Positions 47,270 to 58,765 of a DNA stretch of 64,000 nucleotides are shown one piece after another. Source of the DNA: Euclidia mi (Eukaryota > Arthropoda > Insecta > Lepidoptera > Erebidae); the NCBI GenBank assembly GCA_944739405.2, contig OX123186.2, forward strand, positions 10,686,995-10,750,994, given 5' to 3'. Every line of letters starts with the position of its first letter. Within the stretch, counting starts at the first letter, position 1. A model generated the notes under the pieces. It did not search any database, was not told the DNA's origin, and saw only the letters and a list, made by a program, of their open reading frames with translations. The position numbers and the translations under genes are program-made.

Positions 47270-49504
47270 GTAAAGGACCTGGGATCATAGGAAAAAGGGG
47301 ATCAAATCAATCAAAATTAAATGCTTAGTCCGTGTCTTAAAATTAATGGTGGTTCTTTATCTGACTTCAGTCTGTTGGTATCTCCTCTAGGCTATCGCCA
47401 CATTAGTCTATCTCGTCATAGTATTACATCTTAAAAGCAAATGCGATGAATTTTATTAGCGCAAACTGAAACCGCAAGTTGAAGCTAAATTCTTCTTTTA
47501 TAAATAAACTGGTAAAATGTAATGAAGTTTTTTTGCATGGAATACAGGTAGCCCCAAGTATTAGATATATGGCTTTGGACCAATGCCATATTCTGCCTTG
47601 ATTAAGAATGCAAATGTATAATTAAAATGATGCTAAAAAGCCTGAGAGATAGAGCTGTAGAGATAGGCCATTTCTTTCTAATAGAGTCCAGCTCAAAGGT
47701 ACTCTTTAATGAAGCACAATAACTTTTTAATGTAAAAATATTATCATCTTCTTTGTGTTATCCCAGTAACAGCCCTGGGTCCACTTAGGTACTAGTCTAA
47801 CCATATTTGACTGACCGCCAGCTTTACGTAGCTAAATTACGTCTTGAGAAGAAAAGCCGAAACAAACTTAGAGTCATTGCTTCTTTTTTTCCTATACTGC
47901 AACTGTACTGCTCTTCATTGCAACTCAAAGAAATGGCAATATTCCCTGTTTGTTATGTAGAATAGTATTTGCTTCGGAATACGCATGAATTGGAGAAGAA
48001 ATAAGTAGTGGAAAATCCTTCAGTAAGTATATCTTCTTAATTACATTATCCTGTCTTTACTGATTCAATTAAGAACACTTTTACAACAAGGTGTACTGTA
48101 ATAAACCTTGTACTCAGCCGTACTCACGGATACTACATCAATATCCGTCGACGGCACTCGTAAACACGGACCTCTGGCCACCAATAATATTGATTGATCA
48201 CCGAGAGATCATAAATTACTTGCTTCAATACGACAATGTGCGGTGTTACAGCCCGCAGCGATAACGGACGGTACGAAGAAATGTTGAGTTATGATGTAGT
48301 TTGTTGTATGAAATGGTTTTTGGAGGTGAGTTTAGAAATGCATTTTTGAGTCAGTGAACCATGAAAACTACAAGAACATAGTGTTAGGTTCAGAAGTTTT
48401 AAGCAGCCGCTAGCCGTCCTGCCGCTTAAGCCTGGGCTGGGTGTTGTGGGTCTGATTCCCACATGGGACAACTGTGTAATAAATAAATTACGGTATCGGG
48501 TCGAGTTTTATTTGTGTCCGTTTCTTGAATGTGTGCAAAGTCCTTGGCGACAAAATATTTATTCCTAGTGCAGAAGTTGTTGTTAAAAACAATGATGTAT
48601 GTACATATTGTTGTTATAAGTATGAACCTATGTAGATTATGTGGTATACTGAAAATCTGTATGAAAAAATCTCATAAGTACCATAGAATTATCTTTACTG
48701 ATATAATTGGAAAACCTGCTAATATTCATTTTACCCATCTGGCTTGTTTTTAAATAAACAAAGGGGAACTATGTACCCAACTCACGCCTTTTCAATCTTC
48801 CTTTCAAAAATAATGATCGATGGAGAAATAATACAATTATGTAATGAAATACTGATCGGATGTTAAAATTGCCAAAGATAAAGAAGGCACAAAGATTCCT
48901 TAGCAAGCAATTCACACATTTAATTTCAAGTATAACTGTCAAAAAAAGGCTTCCACCTCCATAATGTTCGAAACATAATACCGTAAAGGCACTTAGCGTC
49001 CTTTAGCAACGAGCCAAAATAAATCTTTCGCGGAGCACCTGAAAAAGCCTTAACTGTACCTATTTTTTATCCCCATATCAAAATGAAAATATAGCATAAT
49101 AACGTCGCCAAAATACCCCAGCGCTAGCGTACATTACGTTTTGGTTACACAATGGAAAAAGGTTGGTATTAACGCATAACCTAATGGCGAGAGACGTCGG
49201 GTATTAGAAAAATGTGTTCAACGCAAAAATCGCTGAACTGAATGATTATTCAGCCACAATACGACAATACGAAGCCTTATCCTTTTCTCGCATGTGAGAT
49301 CGATATGGGTAAGAACGAGAAAGGCAATGGTCAGTTGAAGTTAATGTTCCGTCTCATTCAAAATTGAGTTTTGAAAACCCGGACTGTATGAGTAGTAGGA
49401 CATTCGCGATTCAATACATTTTATTTGTGTTAGACGTAACGTATTATCCTGTAGGATATCTATTATCGTTATAAGGTGCACTTTGTTGAGAATATTTTAA
49501 TATT
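47270..49504. other. No gene; SINE B fragments
   Basis: CAGTCTGTTGGTATCTCC then CTAGGCTATCGCC at about 47368-47403 is a reverse-strand head of SINE B. About 47755-47830 (GTGTTATCCCAGTAACAG, TAGTCTAACC) resembles a 3' part of the same family. A degenerate tRNA-like B box (GGTCTGATTCCC) lies near 48450. Confidence 0.45.
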
Positions 49505-49645
49505 TCATAATATAATATTCTACCACATACACACATCACCATCTAGTCTCAAGCTAAGCAGAGCTTGTGTTATGGGTATAAATAATGTATAAACATACAT
49601 ATACATATACTTTTTTTGTAAATACATACATATTATACATAGAAT
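49505..49645 (-). mobile_element. SINE family E, 3' part
   Basis: ATTCTACCACATACACAC, then AGTCTCAAGCTAAGCAGAGC and GTTATGGGTATAAATAATG match the 2.6-2.9 kb copy. The tRNA head is missing. Confidence 0.6.
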
Positions 49646-50097
49646 TTGCTGGATATTGGTATATTTACGATAAAAGGATTTTTATAATCGATTAAACATT
49701 TTGCTTTAGTACATATAACTTGTAAGACAACTTACAATATTCTAGGTACAAACTTATGCGTTCCTTTGAGATTACAGTTCAAAATCTTAAATAATGAATT
49801 GATTATGGTCGTTTTAGAAAGTATAAAATTCAATAAAATATTTCTGATAGAAAATTGCGACTCCTACCGACTACTGAGATACATACTTTTGTTTTCCGGG
49901 CGACTTAACAAACATACAAACAACTTAAGCCACATGTGAACGCATAAGCCACTACGCCTTCTAGCAATATTGTCAATTCAGAATACTTACACGAATATTT
50001 CATAATTTAACAATCTGGACTATAAATTTACCATGTATTCAAGGACCTTCAAGGCAATTTCATAATGTTATTTAATTGTATAAAGGCTAGCCTTTCA

Positions 50098-50334
50098 TCA
50101 TCATCATCATCAGCCCTATATACTGTCCCACTGCTGGGCACGGGCCTCTTCTCACTATGAGAAGGGTAAGGCTATAATCCACCACGCTGGCCTAGTGCGG
50201 GTTGGCAGACTTCACATGTCTTTCGATAACATTCTGGAGAACTCTCAGACGCAGGTTGCAGATGCAGGTTTCCTCACCTTTTCCTTCACCGATAAGCAAG
50301 CGATAATTAACAATTTAACACGCACTTAACTTCG
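50098..50334 (-). mobile_element. SINE family B, truncated at the palindrome border
   Basis: CATCATCATCATCATCAGCC through CCCACTGCTGGGCACGGGCC to GCACTTAACTTCG. The next expected words (AAAAGTCATTGGTGC) are replaced at about 50335 by the inverted-repeat arm, so the breakpoint cuts the SINE head off. Confidence 0.8.
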
Positions 50335-51206
50335 AAAATATGATATTGAAATCATTCTTAATGATTCGTCTTGTATCTTAAGAGTTCCTGTTAGGTTTAC
50401 AACTCATTCGAATTCTAAATAATTTTTGATATTTTCTTACACTAACAGTACGCAACTACGTTGTGTCATCTTAGATACGTCCACTGCTGGACATATTGAA
50501 CTTATTTAATAAAATACGCCACAACTTCCTTAGCCTTTCGCATTTATACAAATCGGTTCATCAATTTATACCGTATAGAAATAATATGCCCTGAGAATCT
50601 TTAGAAAAAATAAGGACTCGCCCCATGTGTTCGTATGATAAAAATATCACTTCTTGTTATAGGTTAGTATATTCGCAATATGGTCCCAAATATATTGCTT
50701 TTTACTGGTCTCTTTCTTTCTATCCCATTGTATGAAACTATCGGTGTGAGTCAGAATATGTGCCGAGTAAAACTACTCTGTCGATCCTATAAGTGCCTTT
50801 TGTATCTGCATTTGTATTTGTTTTTGGGGTTGTATGTATTGGTGATAAGTGATAAGCGCTTAGAAAATGCTTGGTTAACTACCATTCGAACTAATATCAT
50901 TGTTTACTGACACTGCCAATATATTGTATTGGCGTTTTAAATGGTGAAGTGGTTCTGGTGAACTGGTGGGGTTATAAATTGAAAATAACTGGCGAAAGTC
51001 TTTTGAATTGTAGTCTCTTATTAGCTGATATGTTGATAAAAAGTACACTAAGTCTTTTTCTGTTCCCCTGACTATAGTAGCAACGTATATAAATCACATC
51101 ATGATATTAAGTTTTGATATGAAAAGTCCAAGTGCATTAAAAATATTACTAAAAAAGGAATGTAATTTGATGAGATAATCCCTTAAAGTAAGGATTATAT
51201 AGTCTA
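50335..51206 (+). repeat. Inverted duplication 1, left arm (872 bp)
   Basis: Each base pairs with position 103042 minus its coordinate. The mirror image is 51836-52707, nearly identical with scattered substitutions. The 76-codon open frame at 50680-50910 has a mirror at 52132-52362 with only two amino-acid differences. It has no recognisable motif and is probably not a gene. Confidence 0.93.
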
Positions 51207-51835
51207 AGGGTAATCCCGTGATCGTAATAGAATATTTAATACGCATATTTCAAAAGTTATCCTCATAATTACTTTGCAATGTAGACTTCAAAATAATACA
51301 TTCTTTAGTAATCTTCTGTACTTATCTCTTAAAGTTCAAAGAACTTTCATAACATAAAAGCTTAGGCATGTCATAAAAAAATTACTTTTCACTGAAGATC
51401 CAAATAAAGATAAGTTCTACTACAAAAGACGCTACACATTGTAGAAAGTAGAAAAATAAAGTACTCATATCTTTGATAAAAAAGGTAACTCCCTACTGCA
51501 CACTAAGACTATTAGAAAAAAGACTGCTCTTTACTGGGCGGATTCTCAAACATACAATCAACGGACACAAAGTACACCCGTATTCGAAACAACAATTGTC
51601 TCGTGTGGGAACCGAATCCTCAATACTCTGTGTGTCGAGAGACGAAGCAGCCGCTTGAACCATGCAGTTATATAACTAATAGGTATTATTTTTCGTCTAG
51701 TAAGTCTCAAAAATCGATAACATTAACCAAATAACAGTGAAAACTATTTTGTACTCTAATGTAAAGAACAGACCACAATAACACAAAATACACCATACCA
51801 TTACACCGTATTGCTGCAGTATTAATAACTTCCCA
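51207..51835. other. Spacer of inverted duplication 1 (629 bp)
   Basis: Unique, AT-rich. About 51565-51665 is a reverse-strand tRNA-like SINE fragment (GTGGGAACCGAATCC, GAAGCAGCCGCTTGAACC), not a tRNA gene. Confidence 0.6.
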
Positions 51836-52707
51836 AGACTATATAATCCTTACTTTAAGGGATTATCTCATCAAATTACATTCCTTTTTTAGTAATATTT
51901 TTAATGCACTTGGACTTTTCATATCAAAACTTAATATCATGATGTGATTCATATACGTTGCTACTATAGTCAGGGGAACAGAAAAAGACTTAGTGTACTT
52001 TTTATCAACATATCAGCTAATAAGAGACTACAATTCAAAAGACTTTCGCCAGTTATTTTCAATTTATAAACCCCCCCAGTTCACCAGAACCACTTCACCA
52101 TTTAAAACGCCAATACAATATATTGGCAGTGTCAGTAAACAATGATATTAGTTCGAATGGTAGTTAACCAAGCATTTTCTAAGCGCTTATCACTTATCAC
52201 CAATACATACAACCCCAAAAACAAATACAAATGCAGATACAAAAGGCACTTATAGGATCGACAGAGTAGTTTTACTCGGCACATATTCTGACTCACACCG
52301 ATAGTTTCATACAATGGGATAGAAAGATAGAGACCAGTAAAAAGCAATATACTTGGGACCATATTGCGAATATACTAACCTATAACAAGAAGTGATATTT
52401 TTATCATACGAACACATGGGGCGAGTCCTTATTTTTTCTAAAGATTCTCAGGGCATATTATTTCTATACGGTATAAATTGATGAACCGATTTGTATAAAT
52501 GCGAAAGGCTAAGGAAGTTGTGGCGTATTTTATTAAATAAGTTCAATATGTCCAGCAGTGGACGTATCTAAGATGACACGACGTAGTTGCGTACTGTTAG
52601 TGTAAGAAAATATCAAAAATTATTTAGAATTCGAATGAGTTGTAAACCTAACAGGAACTCTTAAGATACAAGACGAATCATTAAGAATGATTTCAATATC
52701 ATATTTT
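51836..52707 (-). repeat. Inverted duplication 1, right arm (872 bp)
   Basis: Reverse complement of the left arm. It ends at TATTTT, followed by a short CA run and a SINE A fragment. Confidence 0.93.
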
Positions 52708-52720
52708 TTATACACACACA

Positions 52721-52822
52721 CACACGCACCTGTATCTCGGAAGGGGTAGGCAGAGGTGTATTATTAAACCCACATTTTGCCATGTTATCAATTTGTAGGT
52801 CCCACGTCATAAAGGGCGAGCC
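52721..52822 (-). mobile_element. SINE family A fragment between the two palindromes
   Basis: GCACCTGTATCTCGGAAGGG to AAAGGGCGAGCC. It is cut at 52822, where the second palindrome starts, in place of the expected TATTGCC. Confidence 0.8.
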
Positions 52823-53619
52823 ATGTAAGGTATGTATTTAAATAAAAAAAATATGTTATGTCAAACCATTGTCTAGTACCCATAGCACAAGCTCTGCTTA
52901 GTTTGGGACTAGATGGTGATGCATGTATAATATAATGTATTGTGTATTTACTTATTTAAATAAATTGATTGATTGATTACTACCCCCGGTGGAGTCCCAC
53001 TGACTCCACTAGCCTGTTTACTTACCAATCGGCGCCGCGCACATCGACTTCCACACTACCCCTGCGTCTGGCACGTAACAACGTAAAGGAACTGGAGCGG
53101 ACAACTTTATATTCCAAAAACTAACGGTTTTATTAGCGCTGAAACTTTCAAAGAGTTCCAGGGACCTACCGGGTAAATTATGGGTTAAATCAGTCTAAAA
53201 ATAAGTTTACTCTTGAAGGAAAACGTGAAGATTTCCTTTAAAGAAAAATAAATGATACAAAAGCAGAAAATATAAATTAATTTCCTTTTAAAATAAGCCA
53301 TCGTAAGGTAAAAAAAATATATATTTTATCTCGACGTATTTTGTTCATATAATAGGTACTGCCATGTAACTAAAATGAAAATGCTACGTTTCCTTTCAGA
53401 GAATCATAAGTAAAGGTTTTTTACCTATGTGTAACCTTTAAGTATTATTCTCATAATTATTAATCTATAGCAATAATTATCATAAACCTAATGTAGAGTC
53501 ATTCGTCTCGAACACTTATGGCACTGGTACAGATTATGAATAAAATTTGTAAAATAAAGACAACTAATGGAAACATTACTTGATTTTCTTTCAAAAAGGG
53601 GAACTGGTTTTTTTAAGTC

Positions 53620-53850
53620 ATCATCATCATCAGCATTTAAACAGTCCACTGCTGGACCAGGCCTCTCCTTTGAAAGAAGGAGTTGGCCTACTATACCACG
53701 CTGGCCAAACGGCGTGGCATAGGGTTTGTATCAAAATTTTCTTCTCTTACGTTCTCTGCATAATATGCTCCCTCTGTCGGCTCTTACGACACCCATGGGA
53801 TGATATGGGGTGGTGACATTCCGTATTCTTAATCCATCACCACACGGAAT
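53620..53850 (-). mobile_element. SINE family C inside the left arm
   Basis: CATCATCATCAGCATTTAAA through CCACGCTGGCCAAACGGCG to CATCACCACACGG. Its mirror copy is at 56782-57012. Confidence 0.8.
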
Positions 53851-53994
53851 TTTAAATCGCGTCATAATTCTACGTGGGTGTATAAAGATCCATGTTGGAA
53901 ATTTATTAGACTTGAGTTATTGGAGGACAAAACCTTTCAAATTAAAAGATATCTAGAAAATTATAATTGACTCTAAGATATTCCACACACAGCG

Positions 53995-54365
53995 ATAGCC
54001 TAGTGGAGATACCAACAAACTACCATGCAGAGGGTATCAGGTTCGAATCCACGGCGTGCACCAATGACTTTTCGCAGTTATGTGCGTATTGAATTGTTAA
54101 TTATCGCTTGTCCCGTGCCTCGGAGAGCACGTTTAGCCGTCGGTCCCGGTTATCATGAAGATCTTTGACAGTCGTTATAGGGCGTCAGTACCTTCTAAAT
54201 AAACTGACACTAGTCTAAAGCATGGAATATCGCTATCCCTTCGGGTTGCGGAGGGCAGACAGGCAGTCGCTCCGTGGAAAAGCTAATATTCAGCCAAATT
54301 CGGTCAAACTAGTAAGCGGACCCCAGATTGAAACTGGGATAACGCTAAGAGGATGATGATGATGA
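53995..54365 (+). mobile_element. SINE family B, long variant, with TSD
   Basis: Perfect B box GGTTCGAATCC near 54041 and tail GAGGATGATGATGATG. The flanking words ATATTCCACACACAG occur on both sides, a target duplication of about 15 bp. The mirror copy lies at 56265-56637. Confidence 0.85.
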
Positions 54366-54671
54366 TATTCCACACACAGCCATTTGGTCCCAACCCAAGC
54401 AGAGCCTGTAGCCGCGGTAATTAATTAGACCACTGCTAATAATACTCTTACATATTAAGGTATTACAGATAATTCCCCCTGTATGACTCGGTATACTAGG
54501 GTACAGTCCTATTTATAGGCTCCAATACTTTTGAATACCTATAGGATAAACTAGAGGGTAGGTTGTCACAGTATTTATAACTTGGGTTTCTCATAGTAAT
54601 GCAAATTATGATTTCAATTTCCTTAGGTCACCTATAAAACTAACAAGCACTCTAATTGAGTGCATGGTAGA

Positions 54672-55190
54672 GGATGCCCGCACATATATTTTTAAATTAA
54701 CCAGTTCTTACCGATCCCGTGCAAATTTCGGGAAATCCCCTCTTAGTGCACTCCTAAGGACCTCAACGAACATACATGTGGAAATTCAGCCTCCCGCACC
54801 TATTTTTTTTGGTTGTAGCTTGTCTGAGAGTAACGCAAAGATTGTATATGCATAATTATATTGATGACTGTTTATTTTTTGTTTTTCGGTTTACTAAGCA
54901 ATTATTGATTGGATATTTAAGTTTTCTCCTGGGTAATATTCTGTGACAAGTTGGACTAGAAATCAGACCCTCCAACACCTCCAATGTACAGGTTTACGGT
55001 CATAAAATCACAAGAAAGAAAAAGTCGTTCATGTTTAGGATTCACTAAAGGATGCCCGCAGCTACACATTTAATTTTAAATTAACCATCCATCTCAATCC
55101 CGTGGGAATTTAGCGAAATCCCTTCTTAGTGCACCCTTAAGGTACCTAAGGAACGTACATTGCAAATTTCATCTTCATGCGCTCAATAGT
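54672..55190 (+). repeat. Two direct copies of a GGATGCCCGCA repeat
   Basis: Both start GGATGCCCGCA and continue AAATTAACCA, then ATCCCGTG (left copy) or AATCCCGTGGGAATT (right copy), then AAATCCC and TTAGTGCAC. They are about 378 bases apart. The fragment at 13281 is related. Confidence 0.6.
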
Positions 55191-55915
55191 ATAGGAAGAA
55201 TTTTATAAATACAGATGAAGATAAGATCTATTTTCTTTGCTTTTGTAAAATGTTGAAGGTTTTGCTTCATTTAGATTTTAGTCAAATAAGAAACTGCTAC
55301 AGTATGACCGAGGCCCAAGGCTCAAGCAAAGCCCACTGCGCCTCTTAAATAACACCTCTATTATTATCTTAAGTCACCATCATTTCCGTATCTCACTATG
55401 ATAAACGCATTCCACAATACCATCGCCTCTAATCCAAGTACATAAGCTAATAGGTTTTGCAGTGAGAAATTACAGGTATCCTATATAGTACAAACAAGAA
55501 TGTATGAGCGACACAACGGAGTGCGAAGTAGTGACCGATATTTAGCCGCAACGTAGAGGTGCAATGTCGTAAATATACGGTTTATGCTGGCTACCAGACT
55601 GTAAATCGGAACGGCCGTTGTGAAATTGTGAACTGTTATAAAGCCGTGTACTTCGATGCGGAGTTGTGGTTATTTTTTTAAATATTTATTGAATGTATTT
55701 TTTACGAGCTATGTTGTACAAAATTCGTTCTATAAAATATACATATATGTAGGTTGAATGTCATATTGAGTAACCTTTTTCAATTTTTGTCTGGCCTGTT
55801 GGTCTAGCTAAGCTGGAGGTTGTGAGTTCGTTTACCAACTAGGACAAATCCTTGTTTGATAAGTTCGATGATTACTTAAGAGTATTGGTGAAATTTATCT
55901 GTACATACATACATA

Positions 55916-56122
55916 GTCTCACGCCTATATCCCCGAAGAGGTAGGCAGAGGTATATTGCTACACCCACTTCTCGCTAGATTTATTTTTAGTCCCACCTAT
56001 TGCCGTACCGGGCACATTACCAGACTCCGTGCTGCTACTGAGAATTTCCTAACGGAAAAACCCAATAATACTTTGACCGACCCGGGGATCGAACCCGTGC
56101 CGTGAGACCAACGAGGCAGTCG
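55916..56122 (-). mobile_element. SINE family A with a deletion in the tRNA head
   Basis: AGTCTCACGCCTATATCCCC to ACGAGGCAGTCG. The part between the B box (GGGGATCGAACCCG) and GTGAGACCAACG is missing. Confidence 0.8.
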
Positions 56123-56155
56123 ATACTTAGTATATTATTATAATTAATGAGTAAT

Positions 56156-57806
56156 TTATCTGTAATACCTTAATATGTATGTAAGAGTATTATTAGCAGT
56201 GGTCTTATTAATTACCGCGGCTACAGGCTCTGCTTGGGTTGGGACCAAATGGCTGTGTGTGGAATATCATCATCATCATCCTCTTAGCGTTATCCCAGTT
56301 TCAATCTGGGGTCCGCTTACTAGTCTGACCGAATTTGGCTGAATATTAGCTTTTCCACGGAGCGACTGCCTGTCTGCCCTCCGCAACCCGAAGGGATAGC
56401 GATATTCCATGCTTTAGACTAGTGTCAGTTTATTTAGAAGGTACTGACGCCCTATAACGACTGTCAAAGATCTTCATGATAACCGGGACCGACGGCTAAA
56501 CGTGCTCTCCGAGGCACGGGACAAGCGATAATTAACAATTCAATACGCACATAACTGCGAAAAGTCATTGGTGCACGCCGTGGATTCGAACCTGATACCC
56601 TCTGCATGGTAGTTTGTTGGTATCTCCACTAGGCTATCGCTGTGTGTGGAATATCTTAGAGTCAATTATAATTTTCTAGATATCTTTTAATTTGAAAGGT
56701 TTTGTCCTCCAATAACTCAAGTCTAATAAATTTCCAACATGGATCTTTATACACCCACGTAGAATTATGACGCGATTTAAAATTCCGTGTGGTGATGGAT
56801 TAAGAATACGGAATGTCACCACCCCATATCATCCCATGGGTGTCGTAAGAGCCGACAGAGGGAGCATATTATGCAGAGAACGTAAGAGAAGAAAATTTTG
56901 ATACAAACCCTATGCCACGCCGTTTGGCCAGCGTGGTATAGTAGGCCAACTCCTTCTTTCAAAGGAGAGGCCTGGTCCAGCAGTGGACTGTTTAAATGCT
57001 GATGATGATGATGACTTAAAAAAACCAGTTCCCCTTTTTGAAAGAAAATCAAGTAATGTTTCCATTAGTTGTCTTTATTTTACAAATTTTATTCATAATC
57101 TGTACCAGTGCCATAAGTGTTCGAGACGAATGACTCTACATTAGGTTTATGATAATTATTGCTATAGATTAATAATTATGAGAATAATACTTAAAGGTTA
57201 CACATAGGTAAAAAACCTTTACTTATGATTCTCTGAAAGGAAACGTAGCATTTTCATTTTAGTTACATGGCAGTACCTATTATATGAACAAAATACGTCG
57301 AGATAAAATATATATTTTTTTTACCTTACGATGGCTTATTTTAAAAGGAAATTAATTTATATTTTCTGCTTTTGTATCATTTATTTTTCTTTAAAGGAAA
57401 TCTTCACGTTTTCCTTCAAGAGTAAACTTATTTTTAGACTGATTTAACCCATAATTTACCCGGTAGGTCCCTGGAACTCTTTGAAAGTTTCAGCGCTAAT
57501 AAAACCGTTAGTTTTTGGAATATAAAGTTGTCCGCTCCAGTTCCTTTACGTTGTTACGTGCCAGACGCAGGGTAGTGTGGAAGTCGATGTGCGCGGCGCC
57601 GATTGGTAAGTAAACAGGCTAGTGGAGTCAGTGGGACTCCACCGGGGTAGTAATCAATCAATCAATTTATTTAAATAAGTAAATACACAATACATTATAT
57701 TATACATGCATCACCATCTAGTCCCAAACTAAGCAGAGCTTGTGCTATGGGTACTAGACAATGGTTTGACATACATATTTTTTTTATTTAAATACATACC
57801 TTACAT
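56156..57806 (-). repeat. Inverted duplication 2, right arm (about 1651 bp)
   Basis: Reverse complement of 52823-54472, including mirrored SINE B (about 56265-56637), SINE C (about 56782-57012) and SINE E part (about 57655-57775). Confidence 0.93.
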
Positions 57807-57829
57807 ACATGCAATATACAATTTTTGTT

Positions 57830-58200
57830 AGTAAATAAAAGAAATATACTTATATACTATGTTAAAATTGCTTCACTTGCGGCCACGATAATGTTGTGCG
57901 TTCTGGTGGCACTTGTCCGCGGAAGCGACGAAACACCACACCTTTCGGCCAATAGTCCTCCTTCATAACAACAGGCAGAAAGCACGTCGTGATCCGCACC
58001 ACAAACGCCTTGAAGTTGACGTTGCATCGCGACTCCAGCAGCTGTACTCTCGGCATGTAGTTCGACTTTTGGCGCACGTACTCCGCGATGTTCTCCGCCT
58101 TAGTGGTGTAGTGCAGGCGAGAGATGTACACGGGTGTGTTCGGCGCGGCAGCGCGCAGAGTTGCACCAGGTTCCACAGGAGCCGTGCCGCAACAGTTCTT
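57830..58200 (-). pseudogene. LINE ORF1 C-terminal fragment
   Basis: The minus-strand frame has TPVYISRLHYTTKAENIAEY, then LLESRCNVNFKAFVVRI and EDYWPKGVVFRRFRG, ending VKQF at 57862. The VYVSRLH and FWPKGVxFRRFRG blocks recur in C-terminal domains of insect LINE ORF1 proteins. Only this domain is left. The clade is uncertain. Confidence 0.65.
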
Positions 58201-58418
58201 GACGGTCTTCTATTATATAGTGTTGAATGAGGCAAGAAGACTTGTTAAGAAATAACTAACTTTATTTAGTTTAGAGAAAACTTGTTTAATTCCCATAAAA
58301 ATACAATTTTAAATTCTAACTCGTCTTAATGCCGCGATCGGTTGTTGCGGAGTGAGTTGACATCTGTCACCTCCAGCTGTCATTCATCTCGCGCTAGTGA
58401 TGGCTGCGAAAACCACGA

Positions 58419-58652
58419 TTGGGCAAATATTTGCCGCAGAAGAATCGACCAATAAAGGCTTACTTCAAAGACATTGATAGTGTGAAACACCTACTACGGA
58501 GCAAAGGAAAACTAACAGAAAATATAAAAATATACCCTGATCAAACTCCAACACAAAAATCTTATTTACAATCGCTAAAGGATGAGTTACGCAAGCGCGT
58601 TGAAAACGGCGAGGACAATATTACTATAAAATATATCAAAGGAATACCATAG
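58419..58652 (+). pseudogene. Probable C-terminus of the LINE ORF1
   Basis: A 77-codon frame ends LRKRVENGEDNITIKYIKGI P, a pattern seen at ORF1 ends of related LINEs. It lies 113 bases before the ORF2 start at 58766. The upstream part of ORF1 is absent. Confidence 0.45.
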
Positions 58653-58765
58653 ATTGTTTCTAATTTAAATAATCAAAAAAACTAATTAACATCCAAGCAC
58701 AAAATATAACTCATACAAATAAACATTCCAAAATAAGTCACCATATCATTCAAAAGTACGAAGAC

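Larger units (their letters stand above)
52823..54472 (+). repeat. Inverted duplication 2, left arm (about 1650 bp)
   Basis: Mirror of 56156-57806 with a handful of one- to four-base indels. It holds a SINE E part (about 52862-52979, tail (GATT)n), a reverse SINE C (about 53620-53850) and a forward SINE B (53995-54365). Confidence 0.93.
54473..56155. other. Spacer of inverted duplication 2 (1683 bp)
   Basis: No gene. It holds two related repeat fragments (54672-54840, 55050-55190) in the same orientation and a reverse SINE A at its right side. Confidence 0.6.

Noticed and set aside
50680..50910. 76-codon frame duplicated in the palindrome
   Set aside because: Present twice only because the DNA is duplicated. 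No motif, and hydrophobic low-complexity composition.
53580..53816. 78-codon frame duplicated in the second palindrome
   Set aside because: It translates SINE C in an arbitrary frame, including the CATCATCAT tail.
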